Shown: positions 1 through 13,700 of the stretch, piece by piece
Layout: each line of letters opens with the position of its first letter
Position numbering within the stretch: the first letter of the stretch is position 1
NCBI GenBank assembly: GCA_036362985.1
Contig: JAYGXS010000001.1
Span: 42,842,648-42,906,647, forward strand
Source: Ligula intestinalis
Taxonomy: Eukaryota; Platyhelminthes; Cestoda; Diphyllobothriidea; Diphyllobothriidae
DNA: 64,000 bases
Reading direction: 5' to 3'
Notes under the pieces: model-generated
The model's database searches: none
What the model was told of the DNA's origin: nothing
Seen by the model: the letters and a program-made list of their open reading frames with translations, nothing else
Made by a program: the position numbers and the translations under genes

Positions 1-1746
1 ACACATCGGGCTCAGATGGATGAGAAACGAGAGAGAGAGAGAGAGTGCGTTTGATGCTGCGGAAATTCCACTTTCTCCTCAAGCCTATCTCGCGCTCAAG
101 TCACTGCACCAATCTGTTTAGAGCATAAGTGGACATCACTGAAATTGATGGCCAAACTGTCGCGTGCAAAACAGGGAGGGTTGGTGGCTCATAAACCAGT
201 CTGGGCGCTTGACTGGCACAAAGCTTTATCAAGTGACTTTTACTAGTTACATCACTCGTGAGCATCTGTCTGTATCCGTGAGTCTGCCTCTAGACCACTC
301 CAGTATAACCAGCGTGTTCACTTGATCACTTTCGCGCATATACCCATAATTTATGCTTATTGTAAATATAAGATGCACAGTATCAGATATTTATTCAGTA
401 TAGGAAGTGTCATGCTGTCATGCTTAGCCGATTCCGGAATATTTTGTGCTTTTGTTAAGACAGGAGAAGTTCTGTAAATTCCAAATTATTGCTAGATAGG
501 GTAATGATTCTATAGTTAACCTATAGTCTATAGTTAGCTAGGCATGGTAGAAGTCGAGTTTATCATGCATAAAGATGGTAAGCTATGGCTGAGGGTTGTC
601 TATCGAAAACTACACCCAGTGACTACAAACGATGATTCTCCTTTGGCTCGGATAGACGAAACCGTAGATACCATGTCGGGTATTCGGGCTTTCTCGGCAC
701 TAGATTTAGCCGCCGGATATTGATAGGCATAAGTCAGGTCCTTTCCACTGTCATCCCTATCCGGAGTCGAGTTTCTACGTGTATATTTACGTACTCGTTA
801 GATTAAAAATGTCACCTTATATTGCACCATTCTTGTTGCACTGCATTGGATTTTTTTATTGTCTTACTGTAGCCGCTTGCTACTTTATTGTCATGCTGTT
901 ATCCTTTGGTACCGTACTTGTAGTTGTTGCATATTTCTTCAAACCGCAGTATCCTAGCCCATATTTAGTAGAATGTGAAACAGCTTTTGTTGGATAGAGT
1001 TGAGAGGGTGGAAACCAAAGAAAGCCCTGATGTGCACAGGGCGCTACTTGTTTATTATCTCGGAAAAACTTCGACCCAGATTTTCACTTCATGTTGAGCT
1101 CAAGGTAGTATGAGCTGCAGCGTAATTTTTAATACGCATCACCCACGGCTTATACTACCGTCAGAAATAGTACCAGTACTACTTACACTCGGTAGTATAA
1201 AAAGTATAAAAAAAAGTAGCAGCCACATCAGTCTCGGCCTCCTGGAGTCTGTCTTGACACCTACTGAAGGTTAGTGAGTGTAGGTAGCGTGGTAGTACGC
1301 ATACAAAGTCAGCTGTCACTTAAGACTAAGTTAGGCGGTGTTTTTGGCTTGCATTGGAGAAAGCGACCAATGCCGGATGTAGTCTGGTCTTTTTGACCCA
1401 TGGTGAAGATTGAGAGTGCGGTAGGTGCTAAATTCATCTGCGATCACTTTAAACCTACCTCCCCCTGTGGCCAGTCATCATCACCATACCAACCTGTTCG
1501 TGCATATGGTGCACTCCATCGAACTGGATGCTCGAACAATCAACCACTAATCCTGACACGCTAAATAGGGTAACCAGGACCCATAGTAATGCTTTAAAAT
1601 ACTGGCAGCAATACTGGCGCAGACGCAAGAGCTTTTGTTAGTAACTGTGACGTCAGTTTGGCGAAACTGTAGTATTTACACGTTATTTGTTGCCTGTTGG
1701 CGGCTTGAAGGTTGCTGGATTACCATTTAAATAGATACGTCGACAT
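1..1746. other. Region downstream of the last recognised Musashi exon
   Basis: AT-rich sequence. On the minus strand this is either the 3'UTR and downstream flank (if the TGA at 1747 is used) or another intron (if the donor at 1812 is used). One AATAAA on the minus strand lies at 1056-1051, a possible poly(A) signal. A GA microsatellite is near the left end. I see no convincing exon, RNA gene or mobile element. Confidence 0.6.
30..45. repeat. GA microsatellite
   Basis: Eight uninterrupted GA units are read directly from the sequence. Confidence 0.9.
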
Positions 1747-2354
1747 TCAAATGGCGCCTAACATGCCTTGCTCCAAGGAATTTACTCCAATTGTCCGCCA
1801 ACAGCCACTTACCGCCATCCCGTCCACATCGATTGTCGTGCTGTGCGTTGTGGCCAGACTGGAGGCTGTAGCCAGTGGTGGGGGCAGGTGGCCGAGTCCG
1901 AAACCCGCACCGTAGGCCTGCTGTACAACGGCAGGCGGTGGCGCCTGCGCGGCCGGACAGCAGAGTTGAGCCGCGGTGGCCGGTGACGCGTACAGCTGTG
2001 GCATGCCCGCAGCAGCGGCAGCCAAGGCATAGGCCGAAATGCTCGGGAATGCTGCCATGTGAGCCATGTTCATACCGGTGAGGTCAGCCGCCAGGAGCTG
2101 CGAAGATGAGGTATGCGGCTGCTGCTGCGGCGGCAGCATTTTGGGCATCGAAAATGAACTGGGCGTGGCGGCAGTGGTCACTGATGCGAGGGACACTTGC
2201 TGGGCGGCTGACAGGGCCAGCGGAGTGGCCGCAGCCGCGGCAACAGGAAGTGAGAAGGAGAGATCGGCACCACTGTCCGTTGGGGTGCCGGAATTGCTAC
2301 CAGGATGGGACCGAGAGAGGAGGTGCATGGTGTCGGCTTTTTGGAAGAGAAAAT
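1747..2354 (-). CDS. msi: Musashi exon: Ala/Pro-rich C-terminus (last exon in window)
   Basis: The acceptor is CTAACAG. The first two bases complete a split Asn codon, followed by FLFQKADTMHLLSRSHPG and a long Ala/Ser/Pro/Gln-rich region. This includes AAFPSISAYALAAAAAGMPQ and VVQQAYGAGFGLGHLPPP, composition and motifs like the C-terminal part of Musashi proteins. The open frame runs to TGA at 1747-1749. However, a consensus donor (GCG then GTAAGT) follows codon GCG ending at 1813, in phase 0. The exon may therefore end at 1813, after DVDGMA, with a further exon downstream or outside the window. If it reads through, it adds 21 residues ending LEQGMLGAI. GC content is much higher than in the flanking introns. 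Confidence 0.85.
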
Positions 2355-4645
2355 CTGTTAGAGAGGGAAGCGATGCAGTAGTATGGTCAAATCAGGTTTA
2401 AAATGATTTCGTTCAAAAGTAAATCCGATCGGACTTCCTCACAATATTCCCCAAGATTGCTGCAAAGTAGTCTCCTTTTTAAGCACGCCAACAATGTTCA
2501 TCCACGTGTACCTGTTTCTTTAAACTCCGAATCCTCTCGATTTGCTGGGTGTCCGCAGTTATATTCGAATCAACGTAAGTTTTCTGGTGATTAATGGTTT
2601 TTTGATCGTACGCGGCCTGATTACTTCGCCGATAAGCAGGTCGCTCGTCAGAATTTATTGCTGAACCCGCTTCTACTTCGCGTTCAATGATAAGGATCAA
2701 CGTCACTGCATCTAGCTTGTATATGTAAAAGTACCGTGACAGAATCCAAAGACTCCTGGACCATCAATACTTAAGCCGTGGTTTGGATAAATCTGTAATG
2801 GATCGACATCCTTCTATTCGGTGGGTGCATTTTGAGTCTAAAAGACGGCCATGAGTGTACTTACGCCTCTCCTGAAAATCTGACCTCTTCAATTTATAAG
2901 GGATCTTCCGATGTTCCAGTCAGATTTCTTCTCCTAGCGACAAATATCCTTTCAGAGCAGACTTCCCTGCCGTAATTGAACCCGTTAACCACGGTATTTG
3001 AGTATCTTCTATTAAAATTCTGTTTTCTCCACAGATGAACTAGCTCTGAAATTGCACGGCGCTTCATATTACAGTAAAATCAAGATAACGGAAGAATTCG
3101 TTCCCTTCCTTGAACAGAACGGAACAAAAGTCTTTTATTTACACCTCCGCATCGGCACAATTTGCCCGTGGAACTTCGCTTTCATCAACATCACTAGCCC
3201 ATCCCACTTGCAGCAAGATTCTTTCTCTACTCAGACACAATCTCAGAGGAGATATTTTGGTGCCTCTTCTTCCCTGGGCTATGCTCAAGCAGAAACCCAA
3301 ACTGAGGGTAGGACTTAGGCTATAGTAATGCCAGTGAAATGCTACGGCAGTACTATTGCTCCCTTTAAAAACGCTACTTCATCAGCAACTCCCTCATAAG
3401 CGTAAGCTAAGTAACCAGTAAATCAAGTAAAATTTTGTTAATTTTAGCTACAGTCATGCAAAAGCCGGGAGTTGGAACAGGAAGAGAAATATTTAAGACA
3501 CCATCGAAGTACAAATGACATTCTAAAACCCCACTGGATTTGTGCATGCGGCTTCCCGCCTTGTCCATTGAAAATGCTTAATGGTAGTCCGCGTTCTGAT
3601 GATCTCTAAGACGTGAACTAGGGATGGAATCCAAAAGAAAATGACGTAATTTGCGTGATTTGAAAAAAATTCGTATAGGGCTATCATTTACGCTGCAGAA
3701 TGCACCCTCGCACCATGACGTCAACCGTGGTAAACGGCAAACGACATAATGCCAAAAGAACCAATGGAAGTAAAAATAACTACCAGGTGTGGGTTGTTCC
3801 TGCACCAACAAGAGACATATTTTACTATTCCCTGATGTTATAAAATGCAGTTATGAGTTGTTCTAATTTCTACTAGGGCTCTTTTTTTCCCATAGGTGTT
3901 CGGTCACAACAGAATGCTCTAGTCCATAACGCAAAGACTATTCGTCAGACACTCTCTTTATTTTTGCGGGAAATGACTTATTTGAGAGTATAAGTTAACT
4001 TATACAAGAGATGCGGGAAAATGCGGGAAATCGGTGACGAACTAAATCGCTTTTAGTTGTGTAATAAAGGAACAAATATCGGTCAAAAACACTTTTCGGG
4101 TTTTGTAGAAAAGAGCCTTCGGGTCCGGAGATGCCACTTCTGTGAATTAAGTATACTATCGTTATCATTTTTGAGGTCGAATGTGAAGCATTATGCCATA
4201 GTGTTTCCTTCACGCACTGACATTAATTTCCTGGGAACTCATTCGTTAACTACATTTAATTTGCTTTTATGGAGAATGATGTGGAATAATTGTGGAGAAA
4301 GAGCAGAACGTGAGCAAAAACCTTCACTGAACTCCGTAGCCTATCTAATCTGTGATTAAGGAGAGGCACTGCGGACACAGGAGTCATTTTGTGGTTTTTA
4401 TCCCGGAATTTTAAAACGCTTACAGGGGAACTTTGTCAGGAAAATTAAATCAACCAATTGTTGCGATGCCTGACCAGTCTTATTTTTTCCCTACTTACAT
4501 ATAAAATAGAATTTTAAAATTCATTTTCCTTCCGCATTTGTTATTCTGCTAAGCCACTTGTATAGATTAAGGTTGCAGATTTTGGCCTAACTACGGTAAT
4601 ACCAAGCAGACAAGTATTTTATTCGCAGGTAGAAGCCGTGCTTAC
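2355..4645 (-). other. Musashi intron between the two C-terminal exons
   Basis: A 2.3-kb intron with donor GTAAGC and acceptor ACAG. It is AT-rich with only short chance ORFs. I recognise no repeat or gene in it. Confidence 0.8.
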
Positions 4646-4861
4646 TCGATGGGTAGGCCAGAGACACCAGGGACATCAATTCGGGAACGGTCAGAGCATT
4701 CTGCATACCAGGCATGCCCGAGTGGAGGACGCTGCTATGACACATTTGAGCGTTTTGTTGTTGCTTTTGTTGTTGACTTGCCAACATAGCTACAACTGCC
4801 ATTGCAATAGGAGAAGATCCGGACACAGCACCGACTCCCGGTACCATCTTGGTGGTTTGTT
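4646..4861 (-). CDS. msi: Musashi exon: low-complexity C-terminal region
   Basis: This 216-nt exon has acceptor TGTCAG and donor GTAAGC, phase 1 in and 1 out. It encodes QTTKMVPGVGAVSG, an Ala/Met-rich stretch, QQQKQQQNAQM, then SVLHSGMPGMQNALTVPELM and ends SLVSLAYPS. There is no domain. Met/Gln/Ala-rich sequence after RRM2 is typical of Musashi C-terminal regions, which mediate protein contacts. Assignment rests on phase continuity with the poly-Q exon upstream and the A/P-rich exon downstream. Confidence 0.82.
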
Positions 4862-7800
4862 CTGACACAGTAAGTCGATTTGTCAGGTAGAAGGCTAAAA
4901 TAGGTGGAAGCATTGAGAAATGAGATTTAAAGTGATAGCAGTACTCATCCGGGAGAAGAGACAAGGGAAGCAGAAACAGGCCATTTACGGATAAAACGTG
5001 ATTTTTACTTGAGGCGTCATCAAGGGCAACTTCGAGATTAGACGTATGTAGAAAAATAAAATAGATATATAATAAATAAATTATTGTAGTCCGGCAGTCA
5101 TAGTCCTTTAAGAATTTTTGTGTCCACTTTAACGCTTGAAAAAGGGTTCGGCAAGATGGACTTCTTATGCATTCGCTGCCATACTCGAGTGCACGTTTTC
5201 CAAATCAATGATATTTTGGCACTTGCCTCCTCACATGATAGAGTATGCTAAAAAATCTCCTAAAAAGGAGAAAAGACCTAGAAATAGTCACTGCCTGGTC
5301 GAACGATCATCTTATGTAGCCTTACAGGCATATAGGATATGTGCTGAAGAAATGTAGAAAATAAACAAAAGAACAGGAAATTGTCAAATATCTGTGTATG
5401 CGGCCGTTTGTATCAACCGCAGATAACCACTCTCATATGTTTTACTTTTACTAAGTACAATGTTGCGGTAAGTCCACGTTAAGGAGGTGCTCTCTCTTAC
5501 ACCCTTACCGTTGAACGTGGTATTGCTACTTAGATAAATCATACACCACCGGTTGAAGTCCTAATGGAAGCTTGACAAACTATCTTGAAGCAGTGCACAA
5601 ACCTTACTAACAAGCACTGTAATTTTCTGTGAAATAATGATCTTTTGGGATCATTTAAATGTAACAGAGTGGTCATGAATGAGGTCAACATGCCTGACAT
5701 TGCAGTAAAATCAACAAAACGAATAGCCTATATTCTTCAGATAAACCAGTGTAATTATGTCCATCTGAAGCAAATAAAACAGGTCTTGTTTATCATAAAA
5801 CGCCTTTGCAGCATTATATGTTAGTCGCATAAAGGAGTAGCGACACATTTGTACTTCATCATTCTCTGTATACACTTAGTATTAAATGGTTACTTCATTA
5901 CACATTTTTGGAACACGAATTTTTACTTCAGGTTATCAAGTTTAACCTTTCTGAAAATATCCGTAAGGTTTTTTTACATATCTTAATGCGAACAGGTAGA
6001 CATCCTGACATCATGGTGGTCGACTGGACGCCGACGGTTGGGGCGTTTATTCACTGTGTGTTGCACAAGGCATATCCCCCTTGCCAGCTGAAGCGTAAGT
6101 TGCATCTCTTACAGCCACATTCAATATTGGAAACTTGACCGGCTTTCTTATTATCCCCTAATATGACATTCAGTAACGTTCTCCGAAGTGTACGGAGGCA
6201 GCTGCGTCAGTCAGTCGACAATTCCTTCGCACTTGCGCACCTGCTACCTTTGTTTATGAATGAATCTGTATATTCGATGATGGAGGTCCACCTATCAAAA
6301 AAATATCCACCTAGAGGAGAACGAAGATATGAAAAAATAAAACTCTAGTCGCCTCTTAAAAGTGGCCTGCTTCTCTGCAAACTACCACATGAAAAGCCGA
6401 AAAACTCAGAACGATTTTTTGGAATTACTTCTGATAAATGCAGCCTTCCAAAAGCCTACTAAGTGATGGCCATATTTAAGATTATTTCGAATTCAGTATA
6501 ACTAGGCGTTTATTTATTGCTATTGATTAAGCAGGCGCAGGTGCTGGCAGTGAAATTGTTCATTCGAGAAATTTAACGACAAAGTGAACCATTAGCATAA
6601 CCGAGCGGCTATCCGGGCGAGTAATTATAGCACCCTTTAAGCAGATGTCCAATTTCTTTGTTTTGCCTCCAGCACATTTTCTAATTCCGCTGCGGTTATG
6701 ATCTCTTCGGGCACGATTAGGAGGCCTTTCAATTGCTCATTAGTTTGACTCCCCGTAGTATTCTTTACGATTGATTCACGTTTCTACTTGTCACATTTGT
6801 CGGTACTTGAAAACCAGCATTTTATTAAATCTCCGTTAGGGTCACCAAGTATAGCTGTCAGAACGTTAGTCACATTATCCCATACTCGCCTTTAAGCTAA
6901 GCACGCTCTATCACATTTACAGGTACTGATTGCATTAGCATGGTTAATAACCAAGCCTATTAATTTTTCGTGCCTCCCACAGCGAAGTTAGCCAGCAAGG
7001 AGAGAAAAAACCAAGAAACAGGCCCTCTGTTCCATCATTTTAAACCTAGACTTCAGATCTCCTTCCCCCATGCAAGCCAAATGGATCAGTGGGTGCATTT
7101 GACTTTGTGCAGACATTTGTTATCGGTTCAAAAAATGACAGATGAAGGGTCGACAATGAGGGAATTGCTGGGCAGCACGACAGCTGACCGACCATTTAGA
7201 CCTCATCTGTTAAACAGATGCGAGTCTGTTACTTCTCCAGTGCCACATGTTTTTTGCGGCACAACTGGACTGAGGATATGGAAAGGTTCACATAACAGCT
7301 GCCACCTTAATTTTCTTGGCTGTCTCGTTTTTCCGTTAATATTAGCTGCTTGACTGCCCCGTTGTCGCTGGCCAATTGCATATTTTAGACATCGCAAATT
7401 TGCTGTTAATTTGCAAGCTAATGGAATGGCAGTGCGAATGTCTTATTCTCATTGTGACTAGCATATTTTCACATTTCCTTGTTATTAAAATAATCTTTTA
7501 GTAAAATGTAAGGTAAAACGGGTTGTTTGTGAATCCGGTGAAAATGTTTCCGCTTACAGAAAAATGTACCTTAAAACTACCGACATAGTCGAACTTCTTC
7601 TAATAATTGGTTGTTCTAGCAGCATCCCACGTCAAATTCCCGATCCTTAAAAAGCTCGAATGTTCTACTTTTGATGGATTTCTCCTAAACACTTAGCCTT
7701 TCGAGTTAGTCCATGCAATTAAGTTGAAGCTGCGCACTCCGCGAATTCTCATTCACCTCATTTGCAATTCGATTTTTTACTTAAAATGCCGCGATTAAAA

Positions 7801-10611
7801 CACATTCTATGGAGAGCATTTTGTCAGGCGCAATACTCAATTACTTTAAAAGAAGAGGCACTTTTGCCTTCTACCTCACAGATAGGTTTGGAATTAAACT
7901 GCTCTTTTGTAAGTCTAAGGTGGGCCATTCAAATTTGATAATTGCGTCTATATGAGCCAGACGTTTTTGCTTTGTGTGACCTTACTGAATTTGGGAGTGC
8001 TCATAGTAGTAAAATTAATCAGAATGGTACTATTCGAAGCGACTGTGATGAAGATGAAGCAAAGGGTATCTCGATATGTTAGTGAGTTGTAAATGTTCTT
8101 CTTGAAATATGGATGCATGCATAGGAATGATTGCAGTCTATAGGGAATTACGTAGGAAGATTTCTTTATTTTATGCATATCAAATACCTTGGAATTTTAA
8201 AAACTTCCAGGGCCACAATAATTGCAGTCACTTTATAAACTTTGAAATCATTTCGTATCCTTTTCTCATCCTTTTTTCTCAGACTTTCTGTGCATTGAAG
8301 AAATAATGCTCAACAATACAGAAGGGACACTGGTAAGAAAGTAAACAAACTTAAAAACTATTCTCTATTTTTAAACTGGTAATACCAAAAAGTATTCTCC
8401 CACATGTCTGATGTGGCAATTTTTTTAACTGAATGACAGTTTACCTGGCTTGTGTCTGCTCGTTATCGTTATAAAATGGACTGTAGCAAGCGATAGTTAT
8501 GCAAATTAGTTGTTATTTATCGCAACAAAAGTCTCTTTATAGACTGAATAAGTAATGCCTTGATTGGAATTAAGCTGGAGCAAGATGGCGATAATCTGAA
8601 TCACCAGCATAGATGTAGTTTATTGCTGAGATAATTAGTGTTTTATGAAGTTGCAATTCCAGTCATAGCCACAAAATAGTGCAAGGCACAGAGAATGAGA
8701 AACAGTAAATATATAAATATAAAGCGTATGGAATCATAAGACCGATTCCCGACACTCTCTCATGAGAACAGAAAATCAAAAGAATCCGGATGACTTTGCA
8801 AAGCTAACCTGAGAGCAGGCCTTCTGTTGACAGTATCAGACATGAAGTTAAGGAAACAATTATTTTTTGTGTTTCAGCATTTTTCTTTATTTTCCCAATT
8901 AGAGAAAACGCAAGAGGGCTAAAACGGTTGTGAGAGATTGCGTGAATCAGTAGGTTTTCTTCAAAAAGGACAATACCGACAGGGTAAAAACATACGATAA
9001 ACCTGGTCCTCATATAGTGTGAAAATTTTTTGTCGATATTTATAGGTCAGAGTTAAATAAAATCAGATCTACCATAAGTTGCACAAATGTAAGCATATAA
9101 CAAAGCATGAATGGAAAAATGAAAAAGTGCCCTTTTTCCAAAAAGCCATATTCATGAAAAGTTACATACTTCTCAGTAGACAGTCACTATAAGATGTATT
9201 TATGAAGTTAAACAGCCTATTACAACAATAATACATAAATTATAACGAAGAATTTATCACTGATAGACTTATTTATTCATTTTTTATGCCGGCTTTACTT
9301 GCGCGCTGTTTTATTCATCAATTCTAGCTCAGCAACATAATTCTAGACCGCTCGTCCCATGGGGATCTATTTGCGGCATGGTTAATATGGCTCAAGTTCA
9401 AATAATCCCTCCGGTTATTTAGACAATCCAACTGTTGATATCCAGGCTTCGCAATTGCAAATGAACCTAATCAACAGCCTTACTGAACTGAAGGAACGAA
9501 AAAAAATCGTATATTTGATAAAATGATCTTTAGGCCATCTAACTCGGACACACTTTCAGTTTGTCTTACACGTGATTTAAAAATAAGATGATCGAAAGTC
9601 ATCGACGGCCACTTCTGTGATCGTCATATATTCAGTTTGGTTCATAAAAAATTAAACCACCCAAATAGAAAGTTTCCCTTTATTTTAATCCTGAGCCCTA
9701 CTGAGAATCTTTTGTGGCTTATTATCGCTGAAATTCGGAAATACCGCTTTTGCCCAGAATCAACAAAATCGATACTAATTTTTTTCCAATTTTATCGACC
9801 ATTCAGTGTATAACTTTACTGAAGTATCAAATTATTTATCAGGAAGTGTGTGTGTGCTCAATAAAAAAAGACATTATTCAATGTTCACTGACTGTATTTA
9901 TCTTGTTGTCATTTATTATCGTACATTGCCGTCGTTATATCCTTCTTGCCAAGCGTTATGCCTTATTGATTCTTAATATCCGTATGAGGCTTAAATACAA
10001 TCGAAATAAGCAAACTATTCCAGGCAATCATTAGTTAAGGATGTCGATGAACGTGCTCATTACTTACGAGTAACCTCAGTCGTGTTTTTGACGGCAAAAC
10101 TACAGTCAGACAGCTAATGTCAGCTAAGAGCCAGAAACTGGGGACAAGGAAACTAAATAAGGGCGAAGGCAAATAATTCACTGACGGAAATACGTGCCAG
10201 TCATGTCTCTGATGACGAATCCGCGACGAACATCGAAACGTCAGGCAAATAAAAATATTGTCCCAGCGATCGAGTCTTCTTATTCTTCTCATACGTGCCA
10301 GTGTTAGGTCCTTTTTATCCTTGTCGGCCTCTTATTTCAGGCTGAAGAACAAATCTACTCAATGGTCCACATGTGCCACAAAAAAATGTTACATTCTGTT
10401 CGTTTTGACAGGTTTCCCTTGTAGTTACTGAAGCAGACACGTACTAGCAGATCATTTAGCAGGAATCCCTATTGGCTGTATTGGTATCTGCTTTCAAGCT
10501 CCTCTAAATATGTCGCTTAATCTTTTTTTCGAAAAGTTGCAGAGTTCTTCAAAAGCTAACAAAAAGCAAGGTTCAGCCGATTGTTACCGAGGAGGAGGAA
10601 TTTGCACTTAC
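4862..10611 (-). other. Musashi intron between poly-Q exon and next exon
   Basis: A 5.75-kb intron. Apart from the hammerhead-like motif near 10.2 kb (listed separately) I see only AT-rich unique-looking sequence and short chance ORFs. Confidence 0.8.
10190..10290 (+). repeat. Retroelement fragment with hammerhead-ribozyme-like core
   Basis: The strand shows CTGATGA at 10209-10215, a 19-nt GC-containing insert, then GAAACGTC from 10235. The order CUGANGA - stem II - GAAA is the conserved hammerhead core. The stem II pairing is imperfect here. Similar but more decayed sequence occurs at 39640-39680 and 40160-40190 (CTGANGATGAAT start). Known: Penelope-like retroelements of many animals carry such ribozymes. 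Activity is not implied; this copy looks degenerate. Confidence 0.35.
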
Positions 10612-10726
10612 GAATTGGCTGTTGAAGTAGCTGCTGACGCTGCTGTTGCTGTTGCTGCTGCTGCTGTTTCACGAGTGCATTCCCGGTGCTGAGCACCTCT
10701 TTGGGCAGCGCTTTTTTCGCCTCGAC
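10612..10726 (-). CDS. msi: Musashi exon: end of RRM2 and poly-Q tract
   Basis: This 115-nt exon has acceptor CTCAG and donor GTAAGT. It starts VEAKKALPKEVLSTGNALVK, the last beta strand of RRM2 and the conserved KKA-PKEV tail. Nine consecutive Gln (CAG/CAA mixed), Arg, then QQLLQQPI follow. It ends in phase 1 with a single C. That C joins AA of the next exon to form another Gln, so the Q-rich context is preserved across the splice. The poly-Q run lies just outside the RNA-binding fold and may vary in length. Confidence 0.9.
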
Positions 10727-13700
10727 CTGAGAAGATCGGAAGTTAAATTAAATTAGGCTTCAAAGTCCATTGAAGCAAAAAAGATAACGCGCAAATTGAC
10801 CTATAGTATGTATGGTGAAAAGGGTTCTCTGTGAACTCTCTTTTTTATTATTCTTGTCCATAAGAACAGTTCACTGGGTAGCAAGGGTGCACAAAGATGA
10901 CTTCCTTTCGACGCCATGAAACATGCGTATGATTAATGAGTTCAGGGTCCGTTTCCTTTTTTAGCTCCACAATAATCACTACAAAACCATAGCATGTACC
11001 ACCATTTTGCGCTTTAAGTCCGTTGGTGAACGTAGTTAGAAGTTTGAGTCTCTAAAGCCTTCCATTTATGTGCAAACAGTCGAAAAAAGGTGGAAGGCAT
11101 TGCAGCTACCGACAAAATGTGTCCGCAGAAATGGAAGGGTCGACTTTTTTTGTCATTAGACACATGCTTTAAACCGAGGTCACGCAGAGAACTAGAAACA
11201 ATTGTCCATATGACGCTTCCAAGATACATAATGTGTGCGATTTTTTAAGTGCAAACTCTAAGTTGCTAAAAAAACGCTAGACTTTTCAGTCAAGAAAAGC
11301 ATCCTGAAAGAAAAATTTATAACTAGGACTCTTTTCTAACACAGTGCGCGGCAAGGTTAAGTGAACTGAAATTTTAAGCTTCACTTCTATTACGTCTGTA
11401 ATAGTTTTCGGAGGAATTCAAGCGTAACCGTCAGCAATCACGCTATCGCAATTATCACCGGTTTGATTGCAGGTGTTTATCTGCTTGAAAATTAATGGTG
11501 GCATGCCGTGCTGTATAATATGTCTGATCGTATCTTCTTAACCCTGATAAAAGTTTGCGTAAAAATTGATTTCCTAGGCAAGTTGGCTTAAAGTGCGCTT
11601 TTAAGTTGGCAAAAGCCCCATATTTTAACTTTTTGTGCATAGGTAGATAGAGTTGAAATTCTTCAGATTTTATAAAAGTGATTCTTTAAAGGCAAAAATT
11701 GGCCTCGCCTTAATTACGAAGTACACCCGGGTAGGCAGGCGCCCATTTTTGAGTGACTTGTCGAAATTATGAATATAATCGCCCGCTCTCACACGAATAA
11801 ATAGAACGTTAGCCTATATTTTTTACTCCTCAGGCCAAAGCCTTCTGCCAGTGAGGTACTTGAGAGATGTTTCATGTGCGAAATGTTTTAAAAATGAATG
11901 CCTGGGAACCGATTAAAATATGGAAGTCTAAAGGACGTCTCCTTTGAGGTTGAGATAAGAAGGCAATTTTATCCTGCGATTTCACTTAAATGGGACTCTC
12001 AAACCAAAGAAAAGCTAATTGGAGACAAGCATACTAATGTATTACTTTTAGGCCTCGAAATACAAAAATCGCAGATTGAATGTTTGAAAGAAGTGCGTCC
12101 AGATGGACAGACATAATATACTAACAGAGAACAACTTGGGATTCAAAAATTGCAAGGCTTCTGTGCAACATGCTGCACCCCTGTAGGCTTACAGTTAACT
12201 TTCGGTGTGTGAAAACATACTTTTATTCTCGACTCAGGGAGTCAGAATTAATTGTGTAATATGCCGGACTAGTAAGTAAAATGGATTTCCCACAGACTGA
12301 ACGTCAAGCTTGCCATTAATCAGCGTCAATCTGCAGTCTGCATCCGCGTTGGCTGGCATTTTAAAGACGCACCATTATCGTCTGCCCTGTTTTATTCATT
12401 TTCACAACGACAAGAATTGATGAAAACGACCTTCATTATTTTGCAGAGAAGGATAAAAACCTAAAGAATGTGTACGCCTATAGGACAAGTGTCTTTCTAT
12501 TTCAGAATCTAGCAGAGCATCAGAAAAATTCCTAGCTGCCACCAATTTGCTATGACTCCATGGCAGACAGCAAACACGATAATTAGTGCTTGAGTGTCTA
12601 GCACAAAACAAATGTTGCAGCCGTCTGTGTAAGCCGCCAGTGTCTGTGAGGGAGCCATTTAGGCAAAATATTATAGATGGAAAACTGTTCAAGGCTTTGT
12701 GAAAGGCCTTCTTCTGTATGGCTGTCTCCTGTGCAATAATTATCGAATCTTGAGGAAATCGAATAACATCAAACATCACACACTGCCAGAACACGCTTGG
12801 ACAAAATAAGTTTTTATTACTGCTTTTCTAAATGTCAATTCATGCAATGTTATCATGTTTTGTGTCAATTATTTTAAAGTCGTACTGGGTACACTATGTC
12901 ATCAACGGCGGCCACAAATCAGTGGACCCAGGTCAGTCGACAGATATGGGAGATCCATTTGGATCAGCCAGACTGATAATCTGTCTGTGCAAAACATTTT
13001 ACTGCTGCGTGGGTTCGACTCCCATCGAGGCCGAAAATTTGTCACAAGTGCGTCAGCTGAATTATTCAAATAAGCTAAACCCTCTTAATTATTATTAATT
13101 CATTATTAAAATCTGGTCAACTGAAGCCGTTCAGTGTCCACCATTTAGCCATATATCTGAGATGTCCATATATACTTGCATAAGATGCGGTTCTACTTTA
13201 AGGTCCAAAATTTTGTCATTTTAGAAGGGATTTCAACTAAAAGAGGAATTTATTATTGCTGCATTTTCAACATTGATCTCAATTTTAATGTACATATCTG
13301 TTGTAGAGGTCAATTTCCGTCAATTGCAGATTTTGGCTTTTTGGACAGCATTTCCAGCAAAACATTATTCTGGACGGATAAAGTATATGCATGGAACTTT
13401 ACTGTTTCCTGTGAGCAATAAAGACGCCGTCGGTAGTTTTCAAAAATTCAGATATACACGGAAACCAGCACCGTAGTCAAGGCAGTTTGAACTAATGACA
13501 TTTTAATTGGGATTGACGTTAAGACGCAGTTTATTAGGATAGTGTTCAGACCACATACTAAGAGGAGTTACCAACTGTCAAAATAGTTGGACGAAAGCTA
13601 TTTTACCTCAAAGGCAGGCCTATGCTAGCTAGAACGTTAATCTTCGATGGACTCCTAACGATGCAGCAATAAATATGCAGTGTCTTAACGCATTATGCTG

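Noticed and set aside
1712..2401. Several plus-strand ORFs and a second minus-strand ORF over the GC-rich C-terminal exon
   Set aside because: They are shadows of the Musashi exon in other frames.
10035..10292. 85-codon minus-strand ORF
   Set aside because: It is antisense to the hammerhead-like repeat and shows no protein-like motif; a chance ORF.
10510..10692. Plus-strand ORF with Ala/Val-rich run
   Set aside because: It is the antisense shadow of the CAG/CAA poly-Q exon.
12960..13040. A functional tRNA gene
   Set aside because: The B box is good but no acceptor stem or clear D-arm can be formed. It is kept only as a possible tRNA-derived fragment.
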